A DNA stretch of 64,000 nt. Source: JABDOU01 sp041567895. Lineage in GTDB: Bacteria; Actinomycetota; Acidimicrobiia; Spongiisociales; SHLN01. Shown in pieces: positions 25,648 through 33,085 of this stretch. Position numbers and translations under genes: made by a program. The first letter of the stretch is position 1; every line of letters begins with the position of its first letter. The stretch covers positions 1-64,000 of the forward strand of contig JBFGAX010000004.1 in the NCBI GenBank assembly GCA_041567895.1, in the 5' to 3' direction. A model generated the notes under the pieces. That model searched no databases, was not told the DNA's origin, and worked only from the letters and a program-made list of their open reading frames with translations.

Positions 25648-26415
25648 CTAAACGTTACGGATGGAGACGTGCCAGGGTATCGCCACTCGTTCGACCGCCG
25701 ATATCGCCAGGTATACGAAAATGCCGAACGCAGATGCCAGGACAATTGCGGCCCACGCCTCCTCGAACTGGAAGAGACCGGCCTTGCTGGTTATATATTG
25801 CCCGAGGCGCTCTTGTGATCCTCCGAAGTATTCCTTGACGATTGCGCCGATGAGGCTCAACGCGGCCGCCACTTTGAGCGCCGAAAACAGGTACGGCAGA
25901 GCGCCCGGCAAGCGAAGCTTCCAGAGAACACTCCGATCGGACGCGGCGTAAGAATCCATGAGTTCGAGTTGAGAGGCATCTGCCGACAACAACCCTTTGA
26001 CGAGGTTGATCATGATCGGGAAGAAAACGAGCACGGCAACGACCAGCACCGTGCCCCACGCACTACGCAGGCCGAACCACGAGTTGGCGATGGGTGCCAA
26101 TACGATGATGGGTGTCGAGTTGGCCGCGATTGCCAGCGGCATCGCTCCTTCCCGGACCGGGGCCCATCTTGCGGCAGCGAGCGCAGCGAGCACCGCCAGC
26201 GTTGCACCGACGGCGAGTCCCGCGATCGCCGTGGAAAAGGTCGAGAGTCCGGCGACCCGCAACACAGACCACTCCTCGGTGAACGCCACGGCGATGGCCG
26301 AAGGAGCTGGCAAGATGAAGCCTTTGATGGCAAACGCCCTCACGATGCCTTCCCACAGCCCCAGGCCGCCGATGAACAACACCGCCGCGGGCGCCCAGTT
26401 TTGCAACCGCTTCAT
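25648..26415 (-). CDS. ABC transporter permease (second of the operon)
   Basis: A 255-residue BPD_transp_1 family inner-membrane permease of the NitT/TauT/SsuC kind with about six membrane segments. The EAA-loop region is seen as ELMDSYAASDRSVLWKLRLPGALPYLFSALKVAAALSLIGAI. The ATG at 26415 gives the usual length; the frame is open further upstream into the ATPase gene but that is not family sequence. It lies 37 bases after the ATPase and 70 before the binding protein. With the other permease it probably forms a heterodimer. Confidence 0.88.
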   Translation of the reverse strand: MKRLQNWAPAAVLFIGGLGLWEGIVRAFAIKGFILPAPSAIAVAFTEEWSVLRVAGLSTFSTAIAGLAVGATLAVLAALAAARWAPVREGAMPLAIAANSTPIIVLAPIANSWFGLRSAWGTVLVVAVLVFFPIMINLVKGLLSADASQLELMDSYAASDRSVLWKLRLPGALPYLFSALKVAAALSLIGAIVKEYFGGSQERLGQYITSKAGLFQFEEAWAAIVLASAFGIFVYLAISAVERVAIPWHVSIRNV

Positions 26416-26452
26416 CGGGAGTGCCCTGACAGAACATGAGACGTCGCAGACA

Positions 26453-27226
26453 TCATTGTTCCACCCGGCGCAAGCTCTCTCGAACGACCGTGAGGAGTTC
26501 GTAGAACCGGGGTTCCTCACGTGTGTCGAGATTTCGTGGCTGATCGAGGTCAATATCGATGATGTCGACGATTCGACCCGGACGAGGCGACATGACGATG
26601 ACCTTCGTAGAGAGAAACACGGCTTCGGGAATCGAGTGAGTGACAAAGATCACCGTGGTTTCGGTCGCATGCCAAATGCTGAGAAGTTCGGTTTGCATCC
26701 GTTCACGAGTCATTTCATCCAATGCGCCAAACGGTTCATCCATGAGGAGCAAAGAGGGCTCGAATGCAAGGGCGCGAGCGATGGCGACCCGCTGTTGCAT
26801 GCCTCCTGACAATTGCCATGGGTAGTGGTCTTCGAAGCCGGACAACTGGACGAGATCGAGCATCGCCCGCCCCCGATCCGCCCGTTCGGTCGAACCCTTG
26901 CCCATTATTTCCAATGGCAGCGTCACGTTGGCGAGCACGTTGCGCCAGTCGAGAAGGGTGGCAGACTGAAACACCATGCCGTAATCGCGATCGATCCGCG
27001 CCTGATCAGCCGGCTTGCCGTTGACTTCCACCTTGCCATTCGTTTCGACCTCGAGATCCCCTACGAGCCTCAGAAGCGTCGACTTTCCGCAGCCGGACGG
27101 CCCGATGAGCGAAACGAACTCTCCCGGCTCGATGGCGAGGTCGATGTCGGCGAGAGCGTGGACTGCGTTGTTCTTGCCCTCGTTGAAGGTCTTCGAGACG
27201 TTGCTCAACTTCACGGCGCTCGTCAT
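26453..27226 (-). CDS. ABC transporter ATP-binding protein, NitT/TauT type
   Basis: A 257-residue ATPase that powers the neighbouring importer. Walker A GPSGCGKSTLLRL (about residues 42-54), Q-loop MVFQSATLLDWRNVLANV, signature LSGGMQQRVAIARAL, Walker B LLLMDEPFGALDE and the switch histidine in FVTHSIPEAVFLS are all intact. The length and the QSATLLDWRNV segment match the nitrate/taurine/HMP group. ATG overlaps the upstream permease stop by 4 bases. Confidence 0.93.
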   Translation of the reverse strand: MTSAVKLSNVSKTFNEGKNNAVHALADIDLAIEPGEFVSLIGPSGCGKSTLLRLVGDLEVETNGKVEVNGKPADQARIDRDYGMVFQSATLLDWRNVLANVTLPLEIMGKGSTERADRGRAMLDLVQLSGFEDHYPWQLSGGMQQRVAIARALAFEPSLLLMDEPFGALDEMTRERMQTELLSIWHATETTVIFVTHSIPEAVFLSTKVIVMSPRPGRIVDIIDIDLDQPRNLDTREEPRFYELLTVVRESLRRVEQ

Positions 27227-28107
27227 GGCTTCACGACCGTTGCATCGATCCTCCTCGTCGACGGCAGCACCAACCGTTCGATCAAGGCCACAACGCCCAC
27301 GAAGACCAAACCGACCAAAGCAGATACGACAACCGAAGCAAACAGTTTCTCTGGCGACGAAGAAAACGATGATGCGAATCCGAGGATGGCCCGGCCGAGT
27401 CCTTCAGCAAGCCCTGCCGGAAGCTCTCCGACGATCGCGCCGATCACAGATGCGGTGGCCGCCACCTTCAACGCGGGGAACAGGTATGGCAACGCGGCCG
27501 GAATCTGCAGTTTGAAGAGCGTCTGCCGGGGCGACGCAGCATACGAGCGCATCAGTTCAGTCGCAGTCGCTGCGGGCGATCGGAGGCCGCGCAGGGTGTT
27601 TATCGCAACCGGGAAGAACGCGAGATATGCCGAGATGGCAGCGACCGAGACCCATTTCGGCAGGTCGAGCCTTCCTCCCCAAACCACGAGGATCGGAGCA
27701 ATAGCTATCACCGGGACGGTCTGGCTTGCGACGACGTAGGGCATGAGACCGCGCTCTGCCAACTTCGATCTGACGAACAACAGGCCGAGGCCGAATCCAA
27801 AGGAGCAACCAACGACAAAGCCGATCAGGGCGGAGCGAAATGTGAACCATCCCGCTCGAAGGAGAATCACGAGCAGGATGTCCTCTCCGCCGCGTCTCGC
27901 CGGGCGAAAGAGTGACCCTGCAATATCCCATAGGTGTGGCATTGACCGCGCATTGGTTCTGATCGGAAGCCGCAGATCGGTGCCCGGCCAGACTCCTCCA
28001 GTCGCCTGACCCATCCACTTGTACGCCTCCCATGTGAGAGCCAGAACCGCCACGATCGTGACGATCGACCACAGCCTTCGTATCTGTCCGCTCAAGCTCT
28101 CCTGCAT
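27223..28107 (-). CDS. ABC transporter permease (first of the operon)
   Basis: A 294-residue BPD_transp_1 family permease with an N-terminal membrane segment, a ~50-residue periplasmic stretch, and a core of about five more segments. The EAA-loop is ELMRSYAASPRQTLFKLQIPAALPYLFPALK. First gene of the transporter operon. The ATG at 28107 has no clear ribosome site, but TAAGAT lies 7 bases upstream, suggesting a leaderless transcript. A 14-bp palindrome 68 bases upstream may be an operator. Confidence 0.88.
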   Translation of the reverse strand: MQESLSGQIRRLWSIVTIVAVLALTWEAYKWMGQATGGVWPGTDLRLPIRTNARSMPHLWDIAGSLFRPARRGGEDILLVILLRAGWFTFRSALIGFVVGCSFGFGLGLLFVRSKLAERGLMPYVVASQTVPVIAIAPILVVWGGRLDLPKWVSVAAISAYLAFFPVAINTLRGLRSPAATATELMRSYAASPRQTLFKLQIPAALPYLFPALKVAATASVIGAIVGELPAGLAEGLGRAILGFASSFSSSPEKLFASVVVSALVGLVFVGVVALIERLVLPSTRRIDATVVKP

Positions 28108-28114
28108 GACTCTG

Positions 28115-28120
28115 ATCTTA
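28115..28120 (-). promoter_or_regulatory. Candidate -10 (TAAGAT) of the ABC transporter operon
   Basis: TAAGAT on the minus strand is 7 bases before the ATG at 28107. It belongs to the recurring leaderless-type arrangement in this window. Confidence 0.45.
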
Positions 28121-28174
28121 TGCTCGGCGAATGTTCCGTCCTGGTGGCGCTTGCTCGATGTCGGGTCTGGTTGA

Positions 28175-28188
28175 TGTCAACGTTGACA
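28175..28188. promoter_or_regulatory. Perfect palindrome TGTCAACGTTGACA, candidate operator
   Basis: A perfect 14-bp palindrome with a central CG, the form typical of LacI-family operators, lies in the 205-base divergent gap between the ABC transporter operon and the vWA gene. It is 55 bases from the transporter's candidate -10, so control of either side is possible. No LacI-type regulator is in the window. Confidence 0.45.
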
Positions 28189-28193
28189 GCCGA

Positions 28194-28233
28194 TGTGCGC
28201 AGGTGACTCGAAACTTGTAGAGTCGCGCGCACA
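28194..28233. other. Two-stage hairpin in divergent intergenic region
   Basis: TGTGCGC (28194-28200) pairs with GCGCACA (28227-28233), and inside it GACTC (28205-28209) pairs with GAGTC (28220-28224) around a 10-base loop, with small internal bulges. It could fold in a leader RNA of the downstream vWA gene, whose start is 80 bases away. It does not match a riboswitch class I recognise. Confidence 0.4.
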
Positions 28234-28312
28234 TGGGATCGGGTCTGGTGATTCGTCCCCGACATGAGCGTCTGACCCTTCAGGGCGGCGCGCGGCTAAC
28301 ACGGGAGACTGC

Positions 28313-29602
28313 ATGCGGCGGAAGCATGTTATTGATGCTTATGGGGCGAAACGCGTCCGGACCGGTTCAGGATCCGGACGGGCGGCAACAGTCCTGTGCA
28401 CCGTAATGGCTTTGTTTGCCGCCATGGCTCTGCCCGCCATGGCCGCCCCGAATCCGCCACTGCCCTCCGGCAATTGTGGGCTGACCGTCGCTGTCGTTCT
28501 CGACGTTTCGGATTCCGTGACAACGGCAGGGGCTGAGCAGACGGTTCGGGACGCAACGTCCGATCTCGTGAACTATTGGAGTGCCAGTGACATGACGGTC
28601 GGACTCTTTCGGTTTTGGGATGAGGCGGAATTCGTAGCCCCGTACACCCCCACATCAACGGGGGCGGCTGCTCTGGACGCAGCCGCTCAGACGCTGATCT
28701 TCGCGACAGGTACCAACTGGGAGGCCGGCTTCCTCGAGGCGTACAACTATGACGGAGCGCCTGGCCCCCATTGGAGTGCGCCGCCGACCAGCTCACCATT
28801 GCTGCCGGACGCAGTCATCTTCGTTACCGACGGCCTACCTACTGCCTATGTGGACGACGCCGGCAACGCCGTCACCGGAGCGCCCTCCGCCACCGCCCAG
28901 GCGAATGGCGAGGCGGGAGCCGATCTCTTCCGAGCCAACGGAGTCAAGGTGATCGCGCTCGGAATCGGTTCAGTGAGTGTGGCGAGCCTCCAGGGTATCT
29001 CCGGACCGGTTGAGACGGACGACTACTGGCTTGCTGACTTCGCCACGTTGTCTGATCAGCTGCTGGCTCTCGGTAGGACGCTCTGCGATCCAAATCCGCC
29101 TCCACCCGCAACCGCCGATGTCGCCATCGCCAAGAGTGATGGAGATCTGGAGGCGACGCCTGGTGAGCAACTCACCTACACACTGGCAGTGAGCAATGCA
29201 GGTCCGGATCCCGCCACCGACGTCCTGGTGGTGGACACGGTGCCGACCGGCACGGTTTTTGCATCTGCCACGACCACCGCCGGATCGTGTTCCGAGGTTG
29301 ACGGCACCGTGACCTGCGATCTCGGCGATGTGGCAGTTGGCGAAACTCCGACCGTGACACTGAGCGTGACGCTCGGTGCGGCTACCGCCGGTGTGTTATC
29401 GAATACGGCGTCGGTTTCCACGTCCGCCGTCGATCCCGTAGCGGCGAACAACGTCGACAGTGAGGACACGCCCGTGGTTGATGTGTTGCCGGCCACCGGC
29501 ATCGCTGGTGATGTGGCGTTTCCGACTGCCGTTGTCGCCGTTGTGGCCGGTCTTTTCCTGCTGCGGATCACGGCTGTCGCACGCCGCCGGCTCACGGCCT
29601 AG
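28313..29602 (+). CDS. Exported vWA-DUF11 protein with LPXTG-type anchor
   Basis: A 429-residue surface protein. Signal peptide to about residue 45 (ALPAMAA). The vWA domain (about 55-260) carries the MIDAS metal motif DVSDS in VAVVLDVSDSVT and the later FVTDGLPT. A DUF11 domain (TADVAIAKSDGDLEATPGEQ..., about 265-385) follows. The C-terminus is VLPATG, a hydrophobic stretch and ARRR, a sortase sorting signal. The ATG has a good ribosome site (GGGAGACTGC). Probably cell-wall attached and adhesive through metal-dependent binding (inference). It shares the DUF11-LPXTG module with the gene at 7717. Confidence 0.85.
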   Translation: MRRKHVIDAYGAKRVRTGSGSGRAATVLCTVMALFAAMALPAMAAPNPPLPSGNCGLTVAVVLDVSDSVTTAGAEQTVRDATSDLVNYWSASDMTVGLFRFWDEAEFVAPYTPTSTGAAALDAAAQTLIFATGTNWEAGFLEAYNYDGAPGPHWSAPPTSSPLLPDAVIFVTDGLPTAYVDDAGNAVTGAPSATAQANGEAGADLFRANGVKVIALGIGSVSVASLQGISGPVETDDYWLADFATLSDQLLALGRTLCDPNPPPPATADVAIAKSDGDLEATPGEQLTYTLAVSNAGPDPATDVLVVDTVPTGTVFASATTTAGSCSEVDGTVTCDLGDVAVGETPTVTLSVTLGAATAGVLSNTASVSTSAVDPVAANNVDSEDTPVVDVLPATGIAGDVAFPTAVVAVVAGLFLLRITAVARRRLTA

Positions 29603-30045
29603 CTCGAGAGTCGTTCTTCGAGATCTTTGACCGCGGCAGCATATTGTTGGTGCTCGAAGTTGTATGCCCCGAGGTCGCTGTAGTCGAGACGCGGTCGATC
29701 GGGCTGCGTGAACGACGGCCACTCGACCGTGACCTCTGAGACGACAAGCGGAGTCTCGAGAGTCCAGCATTCGGTCAGGCCGCATCCACACGCCAATACC
29801 CCGATGGTTGGCTTCTTGCGCCACAAGCGATGCTTTGACAGTCCGAGGAAGTATCCGGGTCCGAAGTTGGAGATCTCCTCCGCTCGTATCCCGGTTTGCA
29901 TGCCAGCATGCTGGCCGAGCATATTGCCGAAGAGCTTGCGAACGACCTCGGTCAGGGGAGAGCCATTGATGATCGGTATGACGGCTAGAGCTTTTCCGAA
30001 ATTCCGGTATTCGCAGGGCTCGAGAGCGAACTCGATAGAGTCCAT
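29599..30045 (-). CDS. Uncharacterised protein with LACGCGLTECW motif
   Basis: A 148-residue protein I cannot assign to a named function. It has no signal peptide or membrane segment. A cysteine cluster, VLACGCGLTECWTLETPL (about residues 84-101), could bind a metal or be redox active, and the end is YNFEHQQYAAAVKDLEERL, a likely helix. The ATG lies 4 bases after the LapA-like gene's stop with an AAAGGTG ribosome site, so the two form an operon. Its 3' end overlaps the converging vWA gene by 4 bases. Confidence 0.6.
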   Translation of the reverse strand: MDSIEFALEPCEYRNFGKALAVIPIINGSPLTEVVRKLFGNMLGQHAGMQTGIRAEEISNFGPGYFLGLSKHRLWRKKPTIGVLACGCGLTECWTLETPLVVSEVTVEWPSFTQPDRPRLDYSDLGAYNFEHQQYAAAVKDLEERLSS

Positions 30046-30049
30046 GGCT

Positions 30050-30364
30050 CTACACCTTTGCCCTGGTCCTCCTCCGTCGCCAGCCGAGTAAGGAGCCGAT
30101 CAAGGCTCCAATCACGAACGTGATACCCACGACTGCCGCAAGGGGCAGTTCTATGTCCCACGGCAGGAATTTCACGCTTACGTTGTCGAGGTTCTGGAGC
30201 GCGAATATCGCGATCAGCGCTCCCAGAATCGACGACACGATGGCGAGAAGGCCGCTAGGCCCGCGGCTGGCGCCCTTGCGAGCTCCCTTCTCGGCTGCTT
30301 CTCGCACGTCATCGGTGACGATGTCGGTCAATTCTGGAACGCTGTCGGAAAAAGTTTCATCCAT
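30050..30364 (-). CDS. LapA/DUF1049-like membrane protein
   Basis: A 104-residue protein with an acidic then basic soluble N-terminus and two membrane segments (GLLAIVSSILGALIAIFALQN and LAAVVGITFVIGALIGSLLGW) around ALQNLDNVSVKFLPW, the LapA signature. It ends in a basic RRRRTRAK tail. LapA relatives act in envelope or lipopolysaccharide assembly in Gram-negatives; the role here is unknown. I choose ATG 30364 because a TAACTT hexamer lies exactly 7 bases upstream; a TTG three codons earlier falls within that promoter. Confidence 0.75.
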   Translation of the reverse strand: MDETFSDSVPELTDIVTDDVREAAEKGARKGASRGPSGLLAIVSSILGALIAIFALQNLDNVSVKFLPWDIELPLAAVVGITFVIGALIGSLLGWRRRRTRAKV

Positions 30365-30371
30365 ACCAGTC

Positions 30372-30377
30372 AAGTTA
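30372..30377 (-). promoter_or_regulatory. Candidate -10 (TAACTT) of the LapA-like gene
   Basis: TAACTT on the minus strand lies 7 bases before the ATG at 30364. It supports the shorter start and a leaderless mRNA for the LapA-like operon. Confidence 0.45.
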
Positions 30378-30457
30378 GCTGATCTGCGAAGTCCCGGATA
30401 TCGTTCTCTACAGTTGCGGAGGTCTGCCGACCGTCACTCGAAAGAATCAGGAGCGCC

Positions 30458-31903
30458 ATGGACATGTTCAAACGTCGGCGGGACGAATTCATGAAGTTGA
30501 TCGGTGATGCGGTTGCGATCATTCCTGGCGAGACCGAATCGCAGCGAAATCACGACGTGCTTCACCCATTCCGTCAGAGTTCCGACTTCGTCTTTCTGAC
30601 AGGATTTGACGAACCGGACGCCGTTGCTGTCTTCGACCCCGATCATCCGACAGAACGGTACGTGCTCTTCGTGCGGCCCAGGGACCGCGACCGGGAGATC
30701 TGGGACGGATACCGGGCCGGAACCGAGGGTGCCGTGGCTGATTTTGGCGCCGACGCCGCCTACCCCATATCTGAACTCGACAAGCGGATCAGATCTCATC
30801 TGCGCGGACACCAGACGGTGTATTTCCCGTGGGGTGCCCGCCACGAAGAGCAAGTGCGAGCCGGCCTGGCAGCGTCAAATACGACCAGGGTGCGAAACGG
30901 TCTCCAATCTCCCGAGTCGATAGCAGACCCGCGCCCGATTCTTGCGGAGATGCGGTTGTTCAAGACGGACGCAGAGGCTGAGCTCTTGCGAAGAGCATGT
31001 GACATTTCGGTACAGGGTCATATGGAGGCGATGCGATTTGCGCAGCCCGGTATGAAGGAGTACCAGGTTCAGGCGGCGATGGAATACGTCTTCCGCTCCC
31101 ATGGGTCCAATCGTGACGGTTACCCGGCCATCGTCGCCTCCGGCCCCAATGCGTGCATTCTCCACTACACGGACAATCGGCGGCTGATGGAGTCCGGTGA
31201 CCTCCTTCTCATCGACGCTGCTGCCGAGTTCGGATTCTTCTCTTCCGACATCACGAGAACGTTTCCGGTGAATGGCACCTTCACGGCACCTCAGAGGGCG
31301 GTGTACGACGTTGTGCTGAGAGCCCAGGAACAGTCACTGGCGGCCTGCGTGCTCGGAGCGCCCCTCGAGAGTGTCCATGACACGTCGACTCGTGTCATTT
31401 CCGAGGGTTTGTCGGAATTGCGGCTCGTGCCGACCTCTCCGGAGGAAACCCTCGAGATGGGCCTGTATCGTGAGTTCTTCATGCACGGAACGAGCCATTG
31501 GCTTGGACTGGATGTTCACGACGCCGGCAAATACCGGTTGGAAGGAAGCAGCCGGCCTCTCGAGCCGGGGATGTCGTTCACCGTGGAGCCCGGGGTGTAC
31601 GTCGATGCCAGACGTCCCGAGGTTGAGTTCACGATGTTTCCCTATGACGAACAAGCAATCGCAGATGACATCGCCGAATTCGGGCCCGAAGAGGCGAAGT
31701 CGCGGCGCGAGGCTGCCATGGCAGACGCACCCAGAGTTTCCCACGCCGTACCTCCAGAACTGCTCGGAATCGGGGTACGGATCGAAGACGATGTACTCAT
31801 GACCGGAGACGGTGCTCTCAACATGACGGCTGCACTTCCTCGCCTCATCGAAGACGTCGAGCATCTCTGCTCCGAAGCTTCCTCCATCCCGGCGATCGTG
31901 TGA
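30458..31903 (+). CDS. pepP: Xaa-Pro aminopeptidase (M24B)
   Basis: Removes N-terminal residues preceding proline; a cytosolic dinuclear-metal peptidase. The 481-residue protein has the aminopeptidase P N-terminal domain (SDFVFLTGFDEPDAVAVF) and the pita-bread catalytic domain with metal ligands in LLIDAAAEFGFFSSDITRTFP, HGTSHWLGLDVHD, FTVEPGVYV and the late GVRIEDDVLMT. The ATG has an AGGAG ribosome site. The stop overlaps the GTG of the next small gene by 4 bases. Confidence 0.94.
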   Translation: MDMFKRRRDEFMKLIGDAVAIIPGETESQRNHDVLHPFRQSSDFVFLTGFDEPDAVAVFDPDHPTERYVLFVRPRDRDREIWDGYRAGTEGAVADFGADAAYPISELDKRIRSHLRGHQTVYFPWGARHEEQVRAGLAASNTTRVRNGLQSPESIADPRPILAEMRLFKTDAEAELLRRACDISVQGHMEAMRFAQPGMKEYQVQAAMEYVFRSHGSNRDGYPAIVASGPNACILHYTDNRRLMESGDLLLIDAAAEFGFFSSDITRTFPVNGTFTAPQRAVYDVVLRAQEQSLAACVLGAPLESVHDTSTRVISEGLSELRLVPTSPEETLEMGLYREFFMHGTSHWLGLDVHDAGKYRLEGSSRPLEPGMSFTVEPGVYVDARRPEVEFTMFPYDEQAIADDIAEFGPEEAKSRREAAMADAPRVSHAVPPELLGIGVRIEDDVLMTGDGALNMTAALPRLIEDVEHLCSEASSIPAIV

Positions 31904-32172
31904 GAGAACCGCTCAACGTTTTTCGGCTTGCCGGCCGTCAACTCGCGGCTGCCGCGGCTCTGACTGCTCTCGGACTTTGGCTGTGGCCGGACGAATCTGC
32001 CGGCGCCTCTGGTGGTTGGGCGGTGCGATTGGCGGCGATTGTCTGGCTCATCGCGGCCCTGGCACTGGTCGCAGCTTGCTTTTGGATAACGGTGGGTCTC
32101 GTCGATGGACAATGGAAGCGAAGCGGTTTCACACCGGGCCGCTGGCTTTCGGGCAACAAGCGACGTCGCTGA
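31900..32172 (+). CDS. Small two-helix membrane protein
   Basis: A 90-residue protein of unknown function with two hydrophobic segments (about residues 13-29 and 40-66) and a basic end (WLSGNKRRR). It is translationally coupled to pepP by a 4-base GTGA overlap, the main support for its being real. I recognise no family. Confidence 0.55.
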   Translation: MREPLNVFRLAGRQLAAAAALTALGLWLWPDESAGASGGWAVRLAAIVWLIAALALVAACFWITVGLVDGQWKRSGFTPGRWLSGNKRRR

Positions 32173-32295
32173 TCGTTGGCGCGCCGGCCGCTTTTGCTCA
32201 GCCTGTTCCCCCGCTCCATTGCCTGGCGTCGGCGAGCATTTCCCACCCGCTGATCTGCAGGACCGGGTTCATGAGCGGTTCAGACTCGGCCAGCT

Positions 32296-32973
32296 TTACG
32301 GAAGAACGTGGTCCTCGACGGCGTGTCGACGCCATTCGGCGGCGTTTTTACCGTCGCCCATCCGTTCGAGTACGGACGCCAAAGCGAGCATCGCTTCGCA
32401 ATGTCCCTCTGACGCGGCTCGGAGATACCAGTGTTTGGCGTAGCGAACGCGATCGAGTTGCATCATCCAGTTTCCGAGCTCGTACATCGAGGGACTCCAG
32501 TACTTGTCTGCGGCCGCTTTGAGGAGGCCAACAGCCGCTTCGGTTTGACCCTCCGAGAGGAGCAGGAGCCCCAGTCGATGCATCGCCTCCGGATACGACT
32601 CGTTTACTGCCGCCTGGTAGGTTTGTTTTGCGAGCTCGGTTTCGCCAAGCCTCTCCTGAAGTCCCCCTAGTTCGCAGCGCGCTGCGTTCGATCCGGCTGT
32701 TGCTGCAACGTCGAACCATGCCAGGGCATTGGCGACGTCACCGTCAATCAGGAAAATCGTGGCCAAATCGCACATGGCGGCCGTATCACCCAGTTCGGCC
32801 GCTCTGCGGTACCAGACTTTGGCAGACTCGAGATCGCCCGCCACCTCGTGGCCGAAGGCGATCTCACACATTTCGGCGGCGTTTTCGACATTTGCCTCTC
32901 TAACGGCGCGTTGAGTCAGGCGCACGTCGGCCGCGCGCGATGCGTCTGCGAAGTGAGAAAGTTCGTCGCTCAT
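32296..32973 (-). CDS. Sel1-like/TPR repeat protein
   Basis: A 225-residue helical-repeat protein with five to six Sel1-like units of the pattern A..WYRRAAELGDTAAMCDLA / ALAWFDVAATAGSNAARCELG / AKHWYLRAASEGHCEAMLALA. Such repeats are protein-interaction scaffolds. No signal peptide is seen, so it is probably cytoplasmic. It stands alone, divergent from the helicase gene. Confidence 0.82.
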   Translation of the reverse strand: MSDELSHFADASRAADVRLTQRAVREANVENAAEMCEIAFGHEVAGDLESAKVWYRRAAELGDTAAMCDLATIFLIDGDVANALAWFDVAATAGSNAARCELGGLQERLGETELAKQTYQAAVNESYPEAMHRLGLLLLSEGQTEAAVGLLKAAADKYWSPSMYELGNWMMQLDRVRYAKHWYLRAASEGHCEAMLALASVLERMGDGKNAAEWRRHAVEDHVLP

Positions 32974-33057
32974 CCCTCGGTATCAGCGTATCGCCGGACC
33001 CGAACGCTATGTGTGGTCGCTCTAGTTCGATCGGCCTATTTCGGCGCCTGCGCGTTT

Positions 33058-33071
33058 GTCACAGATGTGAC
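33058..33071. promoter_or_regulatory. Inverted repeat GTCACA-GA-TGTGAC upstream of lhr
   Basis: A perfect 6+6 inverted repeat with a 2-base centre ends 1 base before the candidate -10 of the helicase gene. Its place suggests a repressor site. It is neither a CRP-type site (the half-sites are inverted) nor an actinobacterial LexA box. Confidence 0.35.
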
Positions 33072-33072
33072 C

Positions 33073-33078
33073 TATTGT
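33073..33078 (+). promoter_or_regulatory. Candidate -10 (TATTGT) of lhr
   Basis: TATTGT lies 7 bases before the GTG at 33086, where no ribosome-binding site is visible, so the helicase mRNA is probably leaderless. Confidence 0.45.
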
Positions 33079-33085
33079 CTCGGCG

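Noticed and set aside
23605..28107. Thiamine or riboflavin riboswitch controlling the NMT1/THI5-type importer
   Set aside because: I looked for TPP and FMN riboswitch core sequences on the minus strand upstream of 28107 and found none.
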